Positions 1 to 8,713 of a stretch of DNA of 64,000 bases are shown here, in pieces (the first letter of the stretch is position 1; every line of letters begins with the position of its first letter). The notes below the pieces were generated by a model, which had not been told where the DNA came from, ran no database searches, and saw only the letters and a program-made list of their open reading frames with translations. Origin of the DNA: Sulfurimonas sp. Lineage in GTDB: Bacteria; Campylobacterota; Campylobacteria; Campylobacterales; Sulfurimonadaceae. The position numbers and the translations under genes are program-made. The stretch is from NCBI GenBank assembly GCA_021648465.1, contig JAKISR010000003.1, positions 1-64,000 on the forward strand, read 5' to 3'.

Positions 1-161
1 ACCTCCGCATTTTCCAAAAATAACTTCTTCCAATTTTGTAGATTTTTTGGGTTTATATTATTTGCACTTGCAATCTCGTTTAGAGTTCTCTCTTCTCTCA
101 AAACTTCTAATACTAATCTTGTTTTTAACTGTGTTGAAAATTTAGCCATTTTCCTACTCAT
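1..161 (-). CDS. IS3-family transposase OrfA, N-terminal part (runs off the left edge)
   Basis: The reverse strand reads ATG at 161 and continues off the window. The translation begins MSRKMAKFSTQLKTRLVLEV and goes on with an ERTLNEIAS helix and NPKNLQNWKK. This is the basic helix-turn-helix of the HTH_Tnp_1 / IS3 OrfA type, which binds the terminal repeats and is normally joined to the DDE catalytic OrfB by a -1 frameshift. A GAGGG Shine-Dalgarno lies 7-8 nt before this ATG. A second in-frame ATG lies at 149. Only about 53 codons are visible, so whether the element is intact cannot be judged. It is the only recognisable mobile-element gene in the window. Confidence 0.85.
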   Translation of the reverse strand, partial: MSRKMAKFSTQLKTRLVLEVLREERTLNEIASANNINPKNLQNWKKLFLENAE

Positions 162-257
162 ATTTATACCCTCACTTTTATTGTTTAATTTTACTCTTTT
201 GAGAATTAAACTTTACAAAAAGTTGTTTGATTTTCTTGGGGTAGTATAGATTGCCAG
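162..257 (-). mobile_element. Probable end of the IS3-family element (leader of orfA and terminal repeat)
   Basis: This noncoding stretch lies between orfA and the next gene. Read on the minus strand, the segment around 236-257 gives TGGCAATCTATACTACCCC. It begins with TG and carries a C-rich run, as the terminal inverted repeats of many IS3 elements do. The opposite end is outside the window, so the repeat cannot be confirmed and the exact boundary is inferred. Confidence 0.4.
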
Positions 258-388
258 ACTGCCTATGTATTTATAATACCTTTTCCTTAGTCTATCAAAA
301 TTTATTTTATAAGTATAAAAGAGTTCATCCTTTGTGCCACATACTCATTTATCTCCTAAGATTTATGCTTATAAGTATGGAAAAAATA

Positions 389-640
389 ATGAAAATATTA
401 ATCTATGGGATTATGTTTTTTATGTTTAGCAATTTGGCTGCTTCTACAAAAACTCTAAAAGCTGAAGAGTTGAGTATAAGCTATATAGATGATAATTTAA
501 ATGATGAAATCTATGAAGATTTTAAAAAAGTTGAATTTAAAGTTGGTATTGCTGATAGTTTAAAACAGCTTGATGATAGATACCATCAAAATATTGATAT
601 CATGAGTAGATTTATAGTTATGTTAAATTATAAGTTTTAG
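389..640 (+). CDS. Small secreted protein of unknown function, possibly a remnant
   Basis: This 83-residue protein is not recognised. It starts MKILIYGIMFFMFSNLAAS, a good Sec signal peptide with likely cleavage after Ala-Ala-Ser. An acidic 60-residue body follows, ending MLNYKF. A C-terminal aromatic residue after alternating hydrophobics is typical of outer-membrane beta-barrel proteins, so this may be a barrel gene that has lost its middle. I chose the ATG at 389 because the signal peptide begins there and GGA lies 7 nt upstream. The longer reading frame from 251 would put about 46 unlikely residues in front. It lies directly beside the IS3 end, which may have separated it from its promoter. 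Confidence 0.5.
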   Translation: MKILIYGIMFFMFSNLAASTKTLKAEELSISYIDDNLNDEIYEDFKKVEFKVGIADSLKQLDDRYHQNIDIMSRFIVMLNYKF

Positions 641-656
641 CTCTAGTCTGCATGAA

Positions 657-680
657 CATGTACAACTTCTGTTGTACATG
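657..680. terminator. Perfect 10-bp hairpin between convergent genes
   Basis: CATGTACAAC (657-666), loop TTCT, and GTTGTACATG (671-680) form a perfect stem. It sits 17 nt after the small secreted gene and 15 nt from the end of the helicase gene, where both transcripts would stop. No strong T-run follows on either side, so it may act as a bidirectional 3' end stabiliser rather than a textbook terminator. Confidence 0.55.
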
Positions 681-694
681 CAATTAAGTAGATA

Positions 695-2239
695 TTAGTC
701 TCTGTCTCTCTTACGATTTCTATCACTGCTTGAACGGTTTCTATCTCCACCACGATAGCCACCACCGCCAGAACGATTTCTATCACGATTTCCACCAGAA
801 CGATTTCTATTATTTCCACGGTAGCCACCACGGCCACCTCTACTATCTTTTCTTTTGCTAAGACGCTCTAAAATTGAAGCAAGTTTATCAGCAGGGATTC
901 CAATAGTGTTGGGACCAGCTAGTGTTTGTTTATCTAAAATCATAGATACAAGTTTAAACATAATAGTTGCCTCATCAATATCTTCTTTTAACATATCAAG
1001 AATTTGGTGTGCTTCATTATAGATATGCTGATCTTCAATATTTTTAACAATAGCTTTTAGATTAGAAGCTCTTAAATCATTTTTACTTGGAACAAAAGCG
1101 TGAGTCATTGTAGTTCCAACTTTAGCTTTAATACGTTGGAGCTCCTTAAATTCGAGTGGAGTTAAAAGTGTAATTGCTTTACCTTTAGTTCCAGCACGAC
1201 CAGTTCTACCAATACGGTGAACATAAGACTCTGGATCAAAAGGGATATGGTAGTTAAAAACATGAGATATATTATTTACATGTATACCACGAGCAGCAAC
1301 ATCAGTAGCAACAAGAACTTTTACAGAATTTTGTTTAAAACCTTTGATTACCGTTTCACGCTGACGTTGTTCCATATCTCCATGAAGACCATTTGCTAAG
1401 TATCCAGCATTTGAAAGAACATTACTTAGTCTGTCAACTTCACTTTTAGTTCTACAAAATACTATACATTTTTGAGTATCTTCTGAATCCATAAGACGAA
1501 TAATTGCATCATCTCTTTCAGACTCTTCAATTACATAATATTCTTGAGAAATATCAGTATTTGTAGTTTCACCTTTAGTAATAGAGATAAATTCAGGGTT
1601 TTGTAAAATTCTTTCTGCAAGTAGTTTTATAGGTTTTGGCATAGTTGCTGAAAACAATAGTGTTTGACGTTTGGTAGGAAGAAATGAAAAGATTTCATTT
1701 ATATCATCCAAAAAACCCATATCAAGCATCTCATCAGCTTCATCAAGAACAACTACACTTGGTGAAAAATCACTTAACATATCTTTTTTTAGAATATCTA
1801 AAAGACGACCAGGAGTTGCAACAACTATACTAGCACCTCTTTCAATTAAGTCAATTTGTCTTTTGTATGAACTACCGCCGTAAACAGTGGTAGTTCTAGA
1901 ACCCATTCCCCTACCGTACTTATATAATTCATCACTAACTTGAGTAGCAAGTTCACGAGTTGGTGTGATAACTAAAATCTCAACACCATTGTTTTTTTTC
2001 ATATTATTTAAAGCTGGAAGACCAAAAGCAGCTGTTTTACCAGTACCTGTGTGTGCTTGACCAACCATATCACGTCCAGATAAAACAACAGGAATAGCTA
2101 CTGCTTGAATTGGACTTGGTATTGTAAAACCTGCTTCTTTAACAGCTCTTAACATATCTTTGTTTAAACCTAAATCATCAAAAGTAATCATAGGTTTTTC
2201 ATCTTTCATTTCATTGTTTTGTGCATTTTCTTGCATCAT
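695..2239 (-). CDS. DEAD-box ATP-dependent RNA helicase with Arg/Gly-rich tail
   Basis: This 514-residue cytoplasmic RNA helicase unwinds RNA duplexes, with likely roles in ribosome assembly and mRNA turnover at low temperature. The motifs appear in order: Q motif around residues 39-45, AHTGTGKT (62-69), PTRELA, TPGR, DEAD (166-169), SAT (197-199) and HRIGRTGRAG. After the two RecA-like domains comes a helical segment. The tail from about residue 465 is made of RGG, YRG and NRNRSGG repeats, which bind RNA nonspecifically. The layout resembles DeaD/CshA/RhlE-type proteins; I do not assign one subfamily. It is monocistronic, with its own promoter and a folded 5' leader. The sequence opposite the tail gives a long low-complexity antisense ORF that is not a gene. 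Confidence 0.93.
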   Translation of the reverse strand: MMQENAQNNEMKDEKPMITFDDLGLNKDMLRAVKEAGFTIPSPIQAVAIPVVLSGRDMVGQAHTGTGKTAAFGLPALNNMKKNNGVEILVITPTRELATQVSDELYKYGRGMGSRTTTVYGGSSYKRQIDLIERGASIVVATPGRLLDILKKDMLSDFSPSVVVLDEADEMLDMGFLDDINEIFSFLPTKRQTLLFSATMPKPIKLLAERILQNPEFISITKGETTNTDISQEYYVIEESERDDAIIRLMDSEDTQKCIVFCRTKSEVDRLSNVLSNAGYLANGLHGDMEQRQRETVIKGFKQNSVKVLVATDVAARGIHVNNISHVFNYHIPFDPESYVHRIGRTGRAGTKGKAITLLTPLEFKELQRIKAKVGTTMTHAFVPSKNDLRASNLKAIVKNIEDQHIYNEAHQILDMLKEDIDEATIMFKLVSMILDKQTLAGPNTIGIPADKLASILERLSKRKDSRGGRGGYRGNNRNRSGGNRDRNRSGGGGYRGGDRNRSSSDRNRKRDRD

Positions 2240-2300
2240 AATCCTTTTAAATTAGGAGATGACACAAGTCTGCTTTGTGCAAAGCATCTTCCCCTAAATC
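2240..2300 (-). promoter_or_regulatory. Structured 5' leader of the DEAD-box helicase mRNA
   Basis: In the roughly 60-nt leader, three nested complementary pairs can be seen (plus-strand positions): TTAGG 2252-2256 with CCTAA 2293-2297, GATG 2258-2261 with CATC 2285-2288, and TGCTTTG 2271-2277 with CAAAGCA 2280-2286. The last two compete for 2285-2286. The Shine-Dalgarno AAAGGA lies just after the fold. Cold-shock helicase genes of other bacteria often carry folded leaders for temperature control or autoregulation; that function here is inference. Confidence 0.5.
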
Positions 2301-2309
2301 ATTTCGCGA

Positions 2310-2315
2310 ATTATA
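2310..2315 (-). promoter_or_regulatory. -10 element of the helicase promoter
   Basis: TATAAT on the minus strand, inside the 16-mer TTTAGCTATAATTCGC. The same 16-mer recurs at the nadD promoter (17643-17658). No -35 box is evident, as is usual for Campylobacterota sigma-70 promoters. Confidence 0.6.
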
Positions 2316-2461
2316 GCTAAAACTATTAAATAATTTAATTAAACTGAATTTGTATTAAAAATATTAAGTTTAAATTGTGTAAAAAAGATATGAGTTTTAG
2401 TGTTATTTGTCGTTTAATTTCAAGCTGTGCATATATAAGAATTATTTGGTATTATATATTT

Positions 2462-2659
2462 ATGAAGATAGAGACACAATATTCATATGAGACAAAATGG
2501 ACATTAACAAATGAGCTTGATTTACTTAAAGTAATCGAAGAAGAAATAGGGGATGCAGATACAAAAGGTATACTTTTGTATATTAAAGAGGCTATAAAAA
2601 CTGGTAAAATCATAGCTGTTGGAACATGCAGGTTTAAAGAAAAAAGAGCAGGAAAGTAA
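2462..2659 (+). CDS. Conserved small protein of unknown function
   Basis: This 65-residue soluble protein, MKIETQYSYETKWTLTNELD..., is rich in Glu and Lys and ends FKEKRAGK. I do not recognise a family. The ATG at 2462 is chosen because the upstream codons of the longer frame are hydrophobic and Cys-rich, unlike the rest. A -10-like TATTAT (2450-2455) lies 6 nt before it, and there is no Shine-Dalgarno. It is two bases from the mscS start, so the two are almost certainly co-transcribed and possibly translationally coupled. Confidence 0.55.
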   Translation: MKIETQYSYETKWTLTNELDLLKVIEEEIGDADTKGILLYIKEAIKTGKIIAVGTCRFKEKRAGK

Positions 2660-2661
2660 AG

Positions 2662-3492
2662 ATGGAAAAAGAGTTTCAAGAAGTAAGTAAATTTTATAAT
2701 ATTATTATAGAATTTATAACAAATTATAGTTTTCAAATTATTGGTGCAATAATAATATTTGCTATAGGAATTATCGCTTCAAAACATATTCATAAATATG
2801 TTTTAAAGCTACTTTTAAAAACTAAAATAGATGAAACAATAAGTGGTTTTATAGCAAATATCATAAGATTTTTAGTGGTTGCAATGATGGCTATTTTAGC
2901 ACTTGGTAAATTGGGAATATCGATAGCTCCATTTATTGCAGCAATAGGTGCCTTATCTTTAACAGCTGGTTTAGCTCTTCAAGGAAGTGTATCAAATTTT
3001 GCAGCAGGCATAGTTCTTATAGTAACTAAACCATTTAAAATAGGTGATACAATTAGAATTCATGATATTTATGGAGAGGTGCAAGAGATTAAACTTTCTT
3101 ATACAATTTTAATAAATGAAGACAAGGAGCAAATAACTATACCAAATAAATATATGATAGGAGATGTTTTAATAAACTCATATCTCTATCGTATAGTTGA
3201 GGGAAATATTGGTATATCATATGATAGTGATATTAAAAATAGTATAAAGATTATACAAAATGTTTTATCTGAATTTGAAGAAGTTTCAAATGAAAACAAC
3301 CCTATCGTAGGTATTGAAAATTTCGGAAATAGTGCTATAAATATTGTATATAGATATTGGGTTCCAACAAATAGTTTTTTTAAAGTTCAATATGAAGTTA
3401 ATTTAGAAGTGATAGAGGCTTTAAATAAAGCAAAAATTATTATACCTTTTCCACAAAGAGAGATTCGCCTAATAGGAGAAAAAGAGTTATGA
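2662..3492 (+). CDS. mscS: MscS-family small-conductance mechanosensitive channel
   Basis: This 276-residue inner-membrane protein opens under membrane tension to release solutes during osmotic downshock. Transmembrane helices are at about residues 24-42 and 62-84, and the pore helix at 89-122. The pore helix holds the family's Gly/Ala-rich signature (SLTAGLALQGSVSNFAAG), followed by KPFKIGD at the start of the beta domain. A C-terminal alpha/beta domain ends with PFPQREIRL, as in E. coli MscS (286 residues), so length and ends are complete. It is preceded by the 65-residue gene and overlaps the DoxX gene by 4 bp, giving a three-gene operon. Confidence 0.92.
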   Translation: MEKEFQEVSKFYNIIIEFITNYSFQIIGAIIIFAIGIIASKHIHKYVLKLLLKTKIDETISGFIANIIRFLVVAMMAILALGKLGISIAPFIAAIGALSLTAGLALQGSVSNFAAGIVLIVTKPFKIGDTIRIHDIYGEVQEIKLSYTILINEDKEQITIPNKYMIGDVLINSYLYRIVEGNIGISYDSDIKNSIKIIQNVLSEFEEVSNENNPIVGIENFGNSAINIVYRYWVPTNSFFKVQYEVNLEVIEALNKAKIIIPFPQREIRLIGEKEL

Positions 3493-3869
3493 ATGATATA
3501 GCAAAACTTATTTTAAGAGTTAGTGTTGGTGTTATGATACTTTTTCATGGTGTTGATAAAATAATAAATGGCATAGGTGGTGTAAAGTATCTAAATGCAC
3601 AAGCTGGTTTACCAGAGTTTCTTGCCTATGGTGTATATGTAGGAGAGATAATAATGCCAATTTTAATTATTCTTGGAGTTTATGCAAGAGTTGCATCTTT
3701 AGTTCTAGCATTAAATATGCTAATAGCAATCTTCTTAGCATATGGTAACTCTTTGTTTGAGTTAGGCAAACATGGTGCTCCATCATTTGAACTTCCATTT
3801 TTATATTTTATAATGTCAATAGTGATATTTTTAATAGGAAGTGGAAAATATGCAATAAATTCAAAATAA
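3489..3869 (+). CDS. DoxX-family membrane protein
   Basis: This 126-residue protein has four hydrophobic segments (about 8-25, 45-65, 68-88, 102-120). The family-typical opening LILRVSVGVMILFHGVDKI is followed by a Gly-rich stretch. DoxX proteins are small inner-membrane proteins named after a thiosulfate:quinone oxidoreductase subunit, but most family members have no defined activity. The ATG overlaps the mscS stop (ATGA), so it is translationally coupled. No DoxD-like partner is nearby, so a role in sulfur oxidation cannot be argued from context. Confidence 0.85.
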   Translation: MNDIAKLILRVSVGVMILFHGVDKIINGIGGVKYLNAQAGLPEFLAYGVYVGEIIMPILIILGVYARVASLVLALNMLIAIFLAYGNSLFELGKHGAPSFELPFLYFIMSIVIFLIGSGKYAINSK

Positions 3870-3896
3870 TTTATTTACTATTAATAATTGTTATTT

Positions 3897-3902
3897 TATA
3901 AT
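3897..3902 (+). promoter_or_regulatory. -10 element upstream of the binding-protein/kinase pair
   Basis: TATAAT at 3897-3902 lies in the very AT-rich gap after the DoxX gene, about 20 nt before the AAGGG Shine-Dalgarno (3922-3926) of the next gene. A second TATAAT at 3912-3917 is too close to that Shine-Dalgarno to be the main start. Confidence 0.45.
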
Positions 3903-3933
3903 CATATAAATTATAATTAACAAGGGTATTAAA

Positions 3934-5013
3934 GTGTTGAAATCTATAATGACATTATTTGTAGTTTTATTTCTTTCACAAGAACTTACCGCACAAATAA
4001 ATAAACAAAAAGTTGAAGCTCTTTATATTCCGTTAGCTGATCATTATGCAGCACTTGTTGCTTATGAGCGTTACTCTAAAGATATGAAGTATGCAGATTA
4101 TAAAATTATTCAGATGAAAAATTGGGATTTACTTCGTGCATATTTTTTATCTGGTGAAGTTGATATGGCTTATGTTATGAGTCCATTAGCTATGGATATG
4201 TATAGAGTAAAACCTAACTTTAAATGGGTTGGCCTTATGCATCGTGATGGAAATGCCTTAGCTATAAATGATTTAATGAACAATAGAGTAAAACTACCAA
4301 AGTTTCGTCGAGACAGAAAGCCTGATGAAAAAGTAGCAAAAACTTTAAAAGAGTTGTATAAAGAGAGCAAAGTACCTACTCAAATAGGAATACCACACAT
4401 ACTCTCAACTCACTCAGTTGTTTTATATAAATATTTAAAAGAGTATGGAGTAAATATCCACTTTAAACTTAATAAAAATGTTGAGGTTCAAGGTATAACA
4501 ATTGCACCTCCCAAATCACCAGCATTTATAAAATCAAAAAGTTCTCGTGCAATTCCTGCAGCATTTGAGCAATCACTTCCATGGGCTGATGTAGTAGAAA
4601 CACAAGGTTATGGTTATGTTGCATGGTACTCAAAGGATGTTATGGAACACAAAGATGGACATGTTGAGTGTATAGCTTTAGCAACAGATAAAGCTATAAA
4701 AACTAAATTTGATGCGATAAAAGAGGTTATGTATTATATAAAAAAAGCAGGAGCTGATATAGAAAAAGCTAGAAAAGTGGGTGGAGAAGAACTTGATGAA
4801 ATTGTTAAAATAATTCGTAAACATATTAAAGCACATACAAAAAATGCTATTATCGCTAGTCTTGATTATGATTTATATGTAATTAATTATAAAAATCTTA
4901 ATATTGACAAAGATGGACTAAAACAAATTATGGATTATGCTTATGAAGGCAATATTATTAAAGAAAAAATTGATATATCAACCTTTGCTGATGAGAGATT
5001 TGATGAAAAGTAG
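3934..5013 (+). CDS. Periplasmic substrate-binding protein (NMT1/NrtA-SsuA-like)
   Basis: This 359-residue protein has a signal peptide of about 20 residues (...VVLFLSQELTA). Its fold is of the nitrate/sulfonate/taurine or NMT1-like solute-binding class: early KVEALYIPLADHYAALVA, then GEVDMAYVMSPLAMDMY. The start is GTG at 3934 or TTG at 3937, both served by AAGGG at 3922-3926; the internal ATG at 3949 would cut into the signal peptide. No ABC permease or ATPase is adjacent. The next gene, 8 nt on, is a large hybrid kinase, so the protein more likely presents its ligand to that kinase than to a transporter. That role is inferred from context; the ligand is unknown. Confidence 0.8.
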   Translation: MLKSIMTLFVVLFLSQELTAQINKQKVEALYIPLADHYAALVAYERYSKDMKYADYKIIQMKNWDLLRAYFLSGEVDMAYVMSPLAMDMYRVKPNFKWVGLMHRDGNALAINDLMNNRVKLPKFRRDRKPDEKVAKTLKELYKESKVPTQIGIPHILSTHSVVLYKYLKEYGVNIHFKLNKNVEVQGITIAPPKSPAFIKSKSSRAIPAAFEQSLPWADVVETQGYGYVAWYSKDVMEHKDGHVECIALATDKAIKTKFDAIKEVMYYIKKAGADIEKARKVGGEELDEIVKIIRKHIKAHTKNAIIASLDYDLYVINYKNLNIDKDGLKQIMDYAYEGNIIKEKIDISTFADERFDEK

Positions 5014-5021
5014 AGTAGATT

Positions 5022-8000
5022 TTGTATAATAAAAAAATTGCTTGGACAAAATCTTTAAGTTCTACTTTATTGGCATGGTTTTTATTTGTATCAATTGCTC
5101 CTTTAATAATATACTCACTTATTAGTTACAATGCCACTTATTCAAGCCTAAAAAATTCAGCTATATTAGATATAGAACAGTCATCATTAATGAAAAAAAA
5201 ATATATAAATAATTGGTTTTCATATCGAAAAACTGATATTTCTAGTTGGTCTCAAAGTAAATTAACAACAAGTTTTTTAATTGAATTATCAAATGAATAC
5301 CAAGATAAAAATATAAAATTAAGTAATTTTGTTACAAGCTATCCATACATGAAGATAGTAAATAAATATGAAAATGAGATACTGAAAATAAGTAGAGAGT
5401 ATAATTATATATATGATGTATATTTGATTGATAAAGAAGGAAATATCCTTTATTCAATAATAAAAGATGAAGATTTAGGAACAAACTTAATTACTGGAGT
5501 TCATAGCAAAAGTAAATTTGCAAGCACTGTAAAAAAAACATTAATCGATGGAGAAATAAATTATAGTGATTTAGAGATTTATTCAATAGAAAATAAAGAA
5601 ATTTCAAGTTTTTTAACTGCTCCATTAGTTGATGATAGTGGTTATATTATTGGTGTTTATGCTTTAAAATTAAAGCTTGATGGACTTTTTAGTATTTTTA
5701 ATGAAGACAAAGATATTAGAGAGGGGTATATACATTATTTAGTTGGTGAAGATTCTTTGCTTAGAAATGACATTAATACAAAATATCAAGCACTTAAATT
5801 TAAGATAGATTCAAAACAATTTTTACTTTGGCATTATGAACATACTTCAGAAGAAAAAGAAAACATAGATGAAAAAGAAAAAATATTTATATACAAAGAT
5901 TCATTTGGCTATGAAGTGATAGGTTTGCATCAAGATATCAGTGTTTTAGGTGTAAATTGGGTTTTAATCAGTGAAATAAAAAAAGAGTTGATACTTTATA
6001 ATGCTAAAAAACAAAGCAATATGATTATTTTATTTTTTATTTTTATTATATTAATAGTTGTAATTTTGTCTATATTTATCTCTAGGCGTATTTCTAAACC
6101 TATAAATTTGCTCTCAAAAGCAAATATTGATTTTTCAAATGGAGAAAGAGATGTTTTTTTAAAAACTAAAGATAATGGAGAGATAGGCATACTAATCAAA
6201 TCTTTTAATCGTATGGTTCAATCACTTAAAAGAAATGAAGAGGAGTTAATAAAGCAAACAAATCAAGCAAAAAATACTTTACTAGAACTTGATGAACAAA
6301 AACATGCATTAGATGCACACTCTATTGTTGCTATTACAGATATAAAAGGAAATATAACATATGTAAATAATAAATTTATAGATATAAGTGGTTATTCTAA
6401 AGAAGAACTAATAGGAAAGAATCATAGAATAATTAATTCCAAAACTCATAATACAGAGTTTTGGAAAGAGATGTACTATACTATTAGTCGTGGTAAAATT
6501 TGGCATAATGAAGTTTGTAATATATCAAAAAAAAAAGATTATTACTGGGTTGACACTACAATCGTACCATTTATGGGAGAAAATAATAAACCTAAAAGTT
6601 ATATCGTTATTCGTACTGATATTACTGTTTCTAAGCAGTTAGAGTTTGATTTAATTAAAGCAAATAAAATTGCTCAAGATACTTTAAAAGCAAAATCAGA
6701 ATTTTTAGCAAGCATGAGTCATGAGATACGAACACCTATGAATGGTGTTATAGGAATGTTAGGCTTATTGGCAGAGTCAAAATTAACAGATAAACAGTCT
6801 CATCAACTTCATTTAGCACAAAGTAATGCCTCTTCACTTCTAACACTTATTAATGATATTCTTGATTATTCTAAAGTTGAAGCAGGTAAATTAAAACTTG
6901 AGAAGATTGAATTTAATTTTATTGAAGAGATTGGTGACTTTGTTGAAGCGATTGCCTTTAAAGCACAAGAAAAAGATGTAGAAATAATTTTAGATACTAG
7001 TGAAGTAAAATATGATTTTATAATATCTGACCCAGGTCGTATACGGCAAATACTTAATAACATTGTTGGAAATGCAATCAAATTTACATCTCATGGATAT
7101 GTCTTAATTAAAGTTATATTAGATATATCAGATAAAGATAATACAAGGGTTAAATTTAGTGTTAGTGATACAGGAATTGGGATAGCAAAAGACAAAATTG
7201 AGAATTTATTTGATAAATTTACACAAGCTGATGCTTCAACAACAAGAAAATATGGAGGAACAGGACTTGGTCTTGCAATAGCAAAAAATTTATCTAAATT
7301 AATGAATGGTTCAATTGATGTAAAAAGTTCTATAGGTGTAGGAACAACATTTAATATTGATATTGAAGCAGAAATTGGTACAAAAGCATCTTTGATACAA
7401 CCTAAAGTCTCAATTGATAAAAAGAAAATTCTTTTAGTTGATAGTAGCAAAACTAATCAAGATGTAATATCAAAACAATTGAAAATTTGGAAAGCAAATG
7501 TATCAATAGCCTATAACACTAGAATCGCACTGAAATTATGCGAGGATGAAATTTCTAAAAAAAGAATCCCACCTTTTGATCTTATATTTATAGATATGAA
7601 TTTACCAAAAATTGATGGTTGTGAATTTGCAAAAGAGATACGTAAAAATACTCTTTACGATAAAATGAAAATTGTTTTAATGACATGCTTAAATTCAAAC
7701 CTAGATACAGAAAAGCTTAGAGAGATAAAAATAAGTGCGTATTTTCCAAAACCGGTAACAACAAACAACCTGTTTTATGCTCTAAAAGCTTTAAATTGTG
7801 ATGATTTATTTTATCAAGAAAAATTGTTGATTCATCAAAAAGAAAAAAAGATAGTATGGGGTAAAAACATTAATATTCTTTTGGTTGATGATAATGAAAC
7901 AAATCAAGCTGTAGCACAAGGGATGTTAAATATTTTAGGACTTGATTGTGATATTGTAAACAATGGACAAGAAGCGCTTGATATGTTAAAAAGTTCAAAA

Positions 8001-8678
8001 CAACAATATGATATCGTATTTATGGATTGTCAAATGCCTATCATGGATGGATATAAAGCAACAAGAGCAATAAGAAAAGGTAAATGTGGTAATGAAAATA
8101 GCTCTGTAATAATTGTAGCGATGACAGCTAATGCAATGCAAGGCGATAAAGAAAAGTGCATTACTTCTGGAATGGATGATTATATATCAAAACCTATAGA
8201 TATGACAAAATTAAAAGAAACACTAAAAAAATATTTATTAAAAGATGTAAATGTAGAATATATCGATGAAGAAAGTGAGGGTCTAAAACTTGATAAACAA
8301 AAAGATTTAAGTGTTATATCAACAGCTAAATTTTCTATTTGGGATGAAAAGGAAGCTCTTACAAGGTTAGGAGAGTCTCATAAAATATTAAATAAAATAT
8401 TAGAAATTTTCCTTATAGATATTGATAAACAAATAAATATGCTTAAAAATTCAATTGATTTACAAAATTTGCAAAACTGTGAACTATATGCACATACTAT
8501 CAAGGGATCAGCTGCAAACATAAGTGCCAAAAAGTTACAAAACATATCTAGTTTACTGGAAACAGCCGCAAAAAATAGTGATATTAAAAAGTTAAAAAAA
8601 GAGTTTATATTATTAGAAAATTATGCAAAAGAGGTTGTAAATATTTTAAAAGAGCATTTAAAAATAGATATGAAATGA
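5022..8678 (+). CDS. Hybrid sensor histidine kinase (Cache-HAMP-PAS-HisKA-HATPase-REC-REC-HPt)
   Basis: This 1218-residue inner-membrane phosphorelay kinase has one hydrophobic helix near residues 14-35, then a roughly 300-residue periplasmic Cache-like sensor. A second helix lies near 328-350, followed by HAMP and a PAS domain (DAHSIVAITDIKGNITYVNN). The phosphoacceptor is His567 in SMSHEIRTP. The ATPase domain has NIVGNAIKFT, DTGIGI and GTGLGLAIA. Receiver 1 has Asp858 but one acidic-pocket residue replaced by Ser (LLVDSSKTN). Receiver 2 has Asp1002 and the full pocket. The C-terminal HPt domain carries His1158 in HTIKGSAA. The start is TTG at 5022. It sits 8 nt after the periplasmic binding protein, suggesting a two-protein sensor. 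No output regulator is adjacent. Confidence 0.93.
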   Translation: MYNKKIAWTKSLSSTLLAWFLFVSIAPLIIYSLISYNATYSSLKNSAILDIEQSSLMKKKYINNWFSYRKTDISSWSQSKLTTSFLIELSNEYQDKNIKLSNFVTSYPYMKIVNKYENEILKISREYNYIYDVYLIDKEGNILYSIIKDEDLGTNLITGVHSKSKFASTVKKTLIDGEINYSDLEIYSIENKEISSFLTAPLVDDSGYIIGVYALKLKLDGLFSIFNEDKDIREGYIHYLVGEDSLLRNDINTKYQALKFKIDSKQFLLWHYEHTSEEKENIDEKEKIFIYKDSFGYEVIGLHQDISVLGVNWVLISEIKKELILYNAKKQSNMIILFFIFIILIVVILSIFISRRISKPINLLSKANIDFSNGERDVFLKTKDNGEIGILIKSFNRMVQSLKRNEEELIKQTNQAKNTLLELDEQKHALDAHSIVAITDIKGNITYVNNKFIDISGYSKEELIGKNHRIINSKTHNTEFWKEMYYTISRGKIWHNEVCNISKKKDYYWVDTTIVPFMGENNKPKSYIVIRTDITVSKQLEFDLIKANKIAQDTLKAKSEFLASMSHEIRTPMNGVIGMLGLLAESKLTDKQSHQLHLAQSNASSLLTLINDILDYSKVEAGKLKLEKIEFNFIEEIGDFVEAIAFKAQEKDVEIILDTSEVKYDFIISDPGRIRQILNNIVGNAIKFTSHGYVLIKVILDISDKDNTRVKFSVSDTGIGIAKDKIENLFDKFTQADASTTRKYGGTGLGLAIAKNLSKLMNGSIDVKSSIGVGTTFNIDIEAEIGTKASLIQPKVSIDKKKILLVDSSKTNQDVISKQLKIWKANVSIAYNTRIALKLCEDEISKKRIPPFDLIFIDMNLPKIDGCEFAKEIRKNTLYDKMKIVLMTCLNSNLDTEKLREIKISAYFPKPVTTNNLFYALKALNCDDLFYQEKLLIHQKEKKIVWGKNINILLVDDNETNQAVAQGMLNILGLDCDIVNNGQEALDMLKSSKQQYDIVFMDCQMPIMDGYKATRAIRKGKCGNENSSVIIVAMTANAMQGDKEKCITSGMDDYISKPIDMTKLKETLKKYLLKDVNVEYIDEESEGLKLDKQKDLSVISTAKFSIWDEKEALTRLGESHKILNKILEIFLIDIDKQINMLKNSIDLQNLQNCELYAHTIKGSAANISAKKLQNISSLLETAAKNSDIKKLKKEFILLENYAKEVVNILKEHLKIDMK

Positions 8679-8713
8679 GTATTAAAGTTATTTTATTTAA
8701 ATAAAATCTAGTT

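Noticed and set aside
643..837. Long open frame on the minus strand opposite or within the helicase tail (Val/Ile/Glu-rich)
   Set aside because: It overlaps the Arg/Gly-repeat coding region in another frame; its repetitiveness comes from those repeats, not from selection as a protein.
7091..7450. 119-codon open frame antisense to the hybrid kinase ATPase domain
   Set aside because: Lies wholly inside a well-supported gene; no Shine-Dalgarno or recognisable protein.
8690..8707. 18-bp AT palindrome ATTTTATTT plus AAATAAAAT between convergent genes
   Set aside because: No loop and A/T only; chance occurrence is likely in such AT-rich DNA, and no T-run follows in a clear direction.
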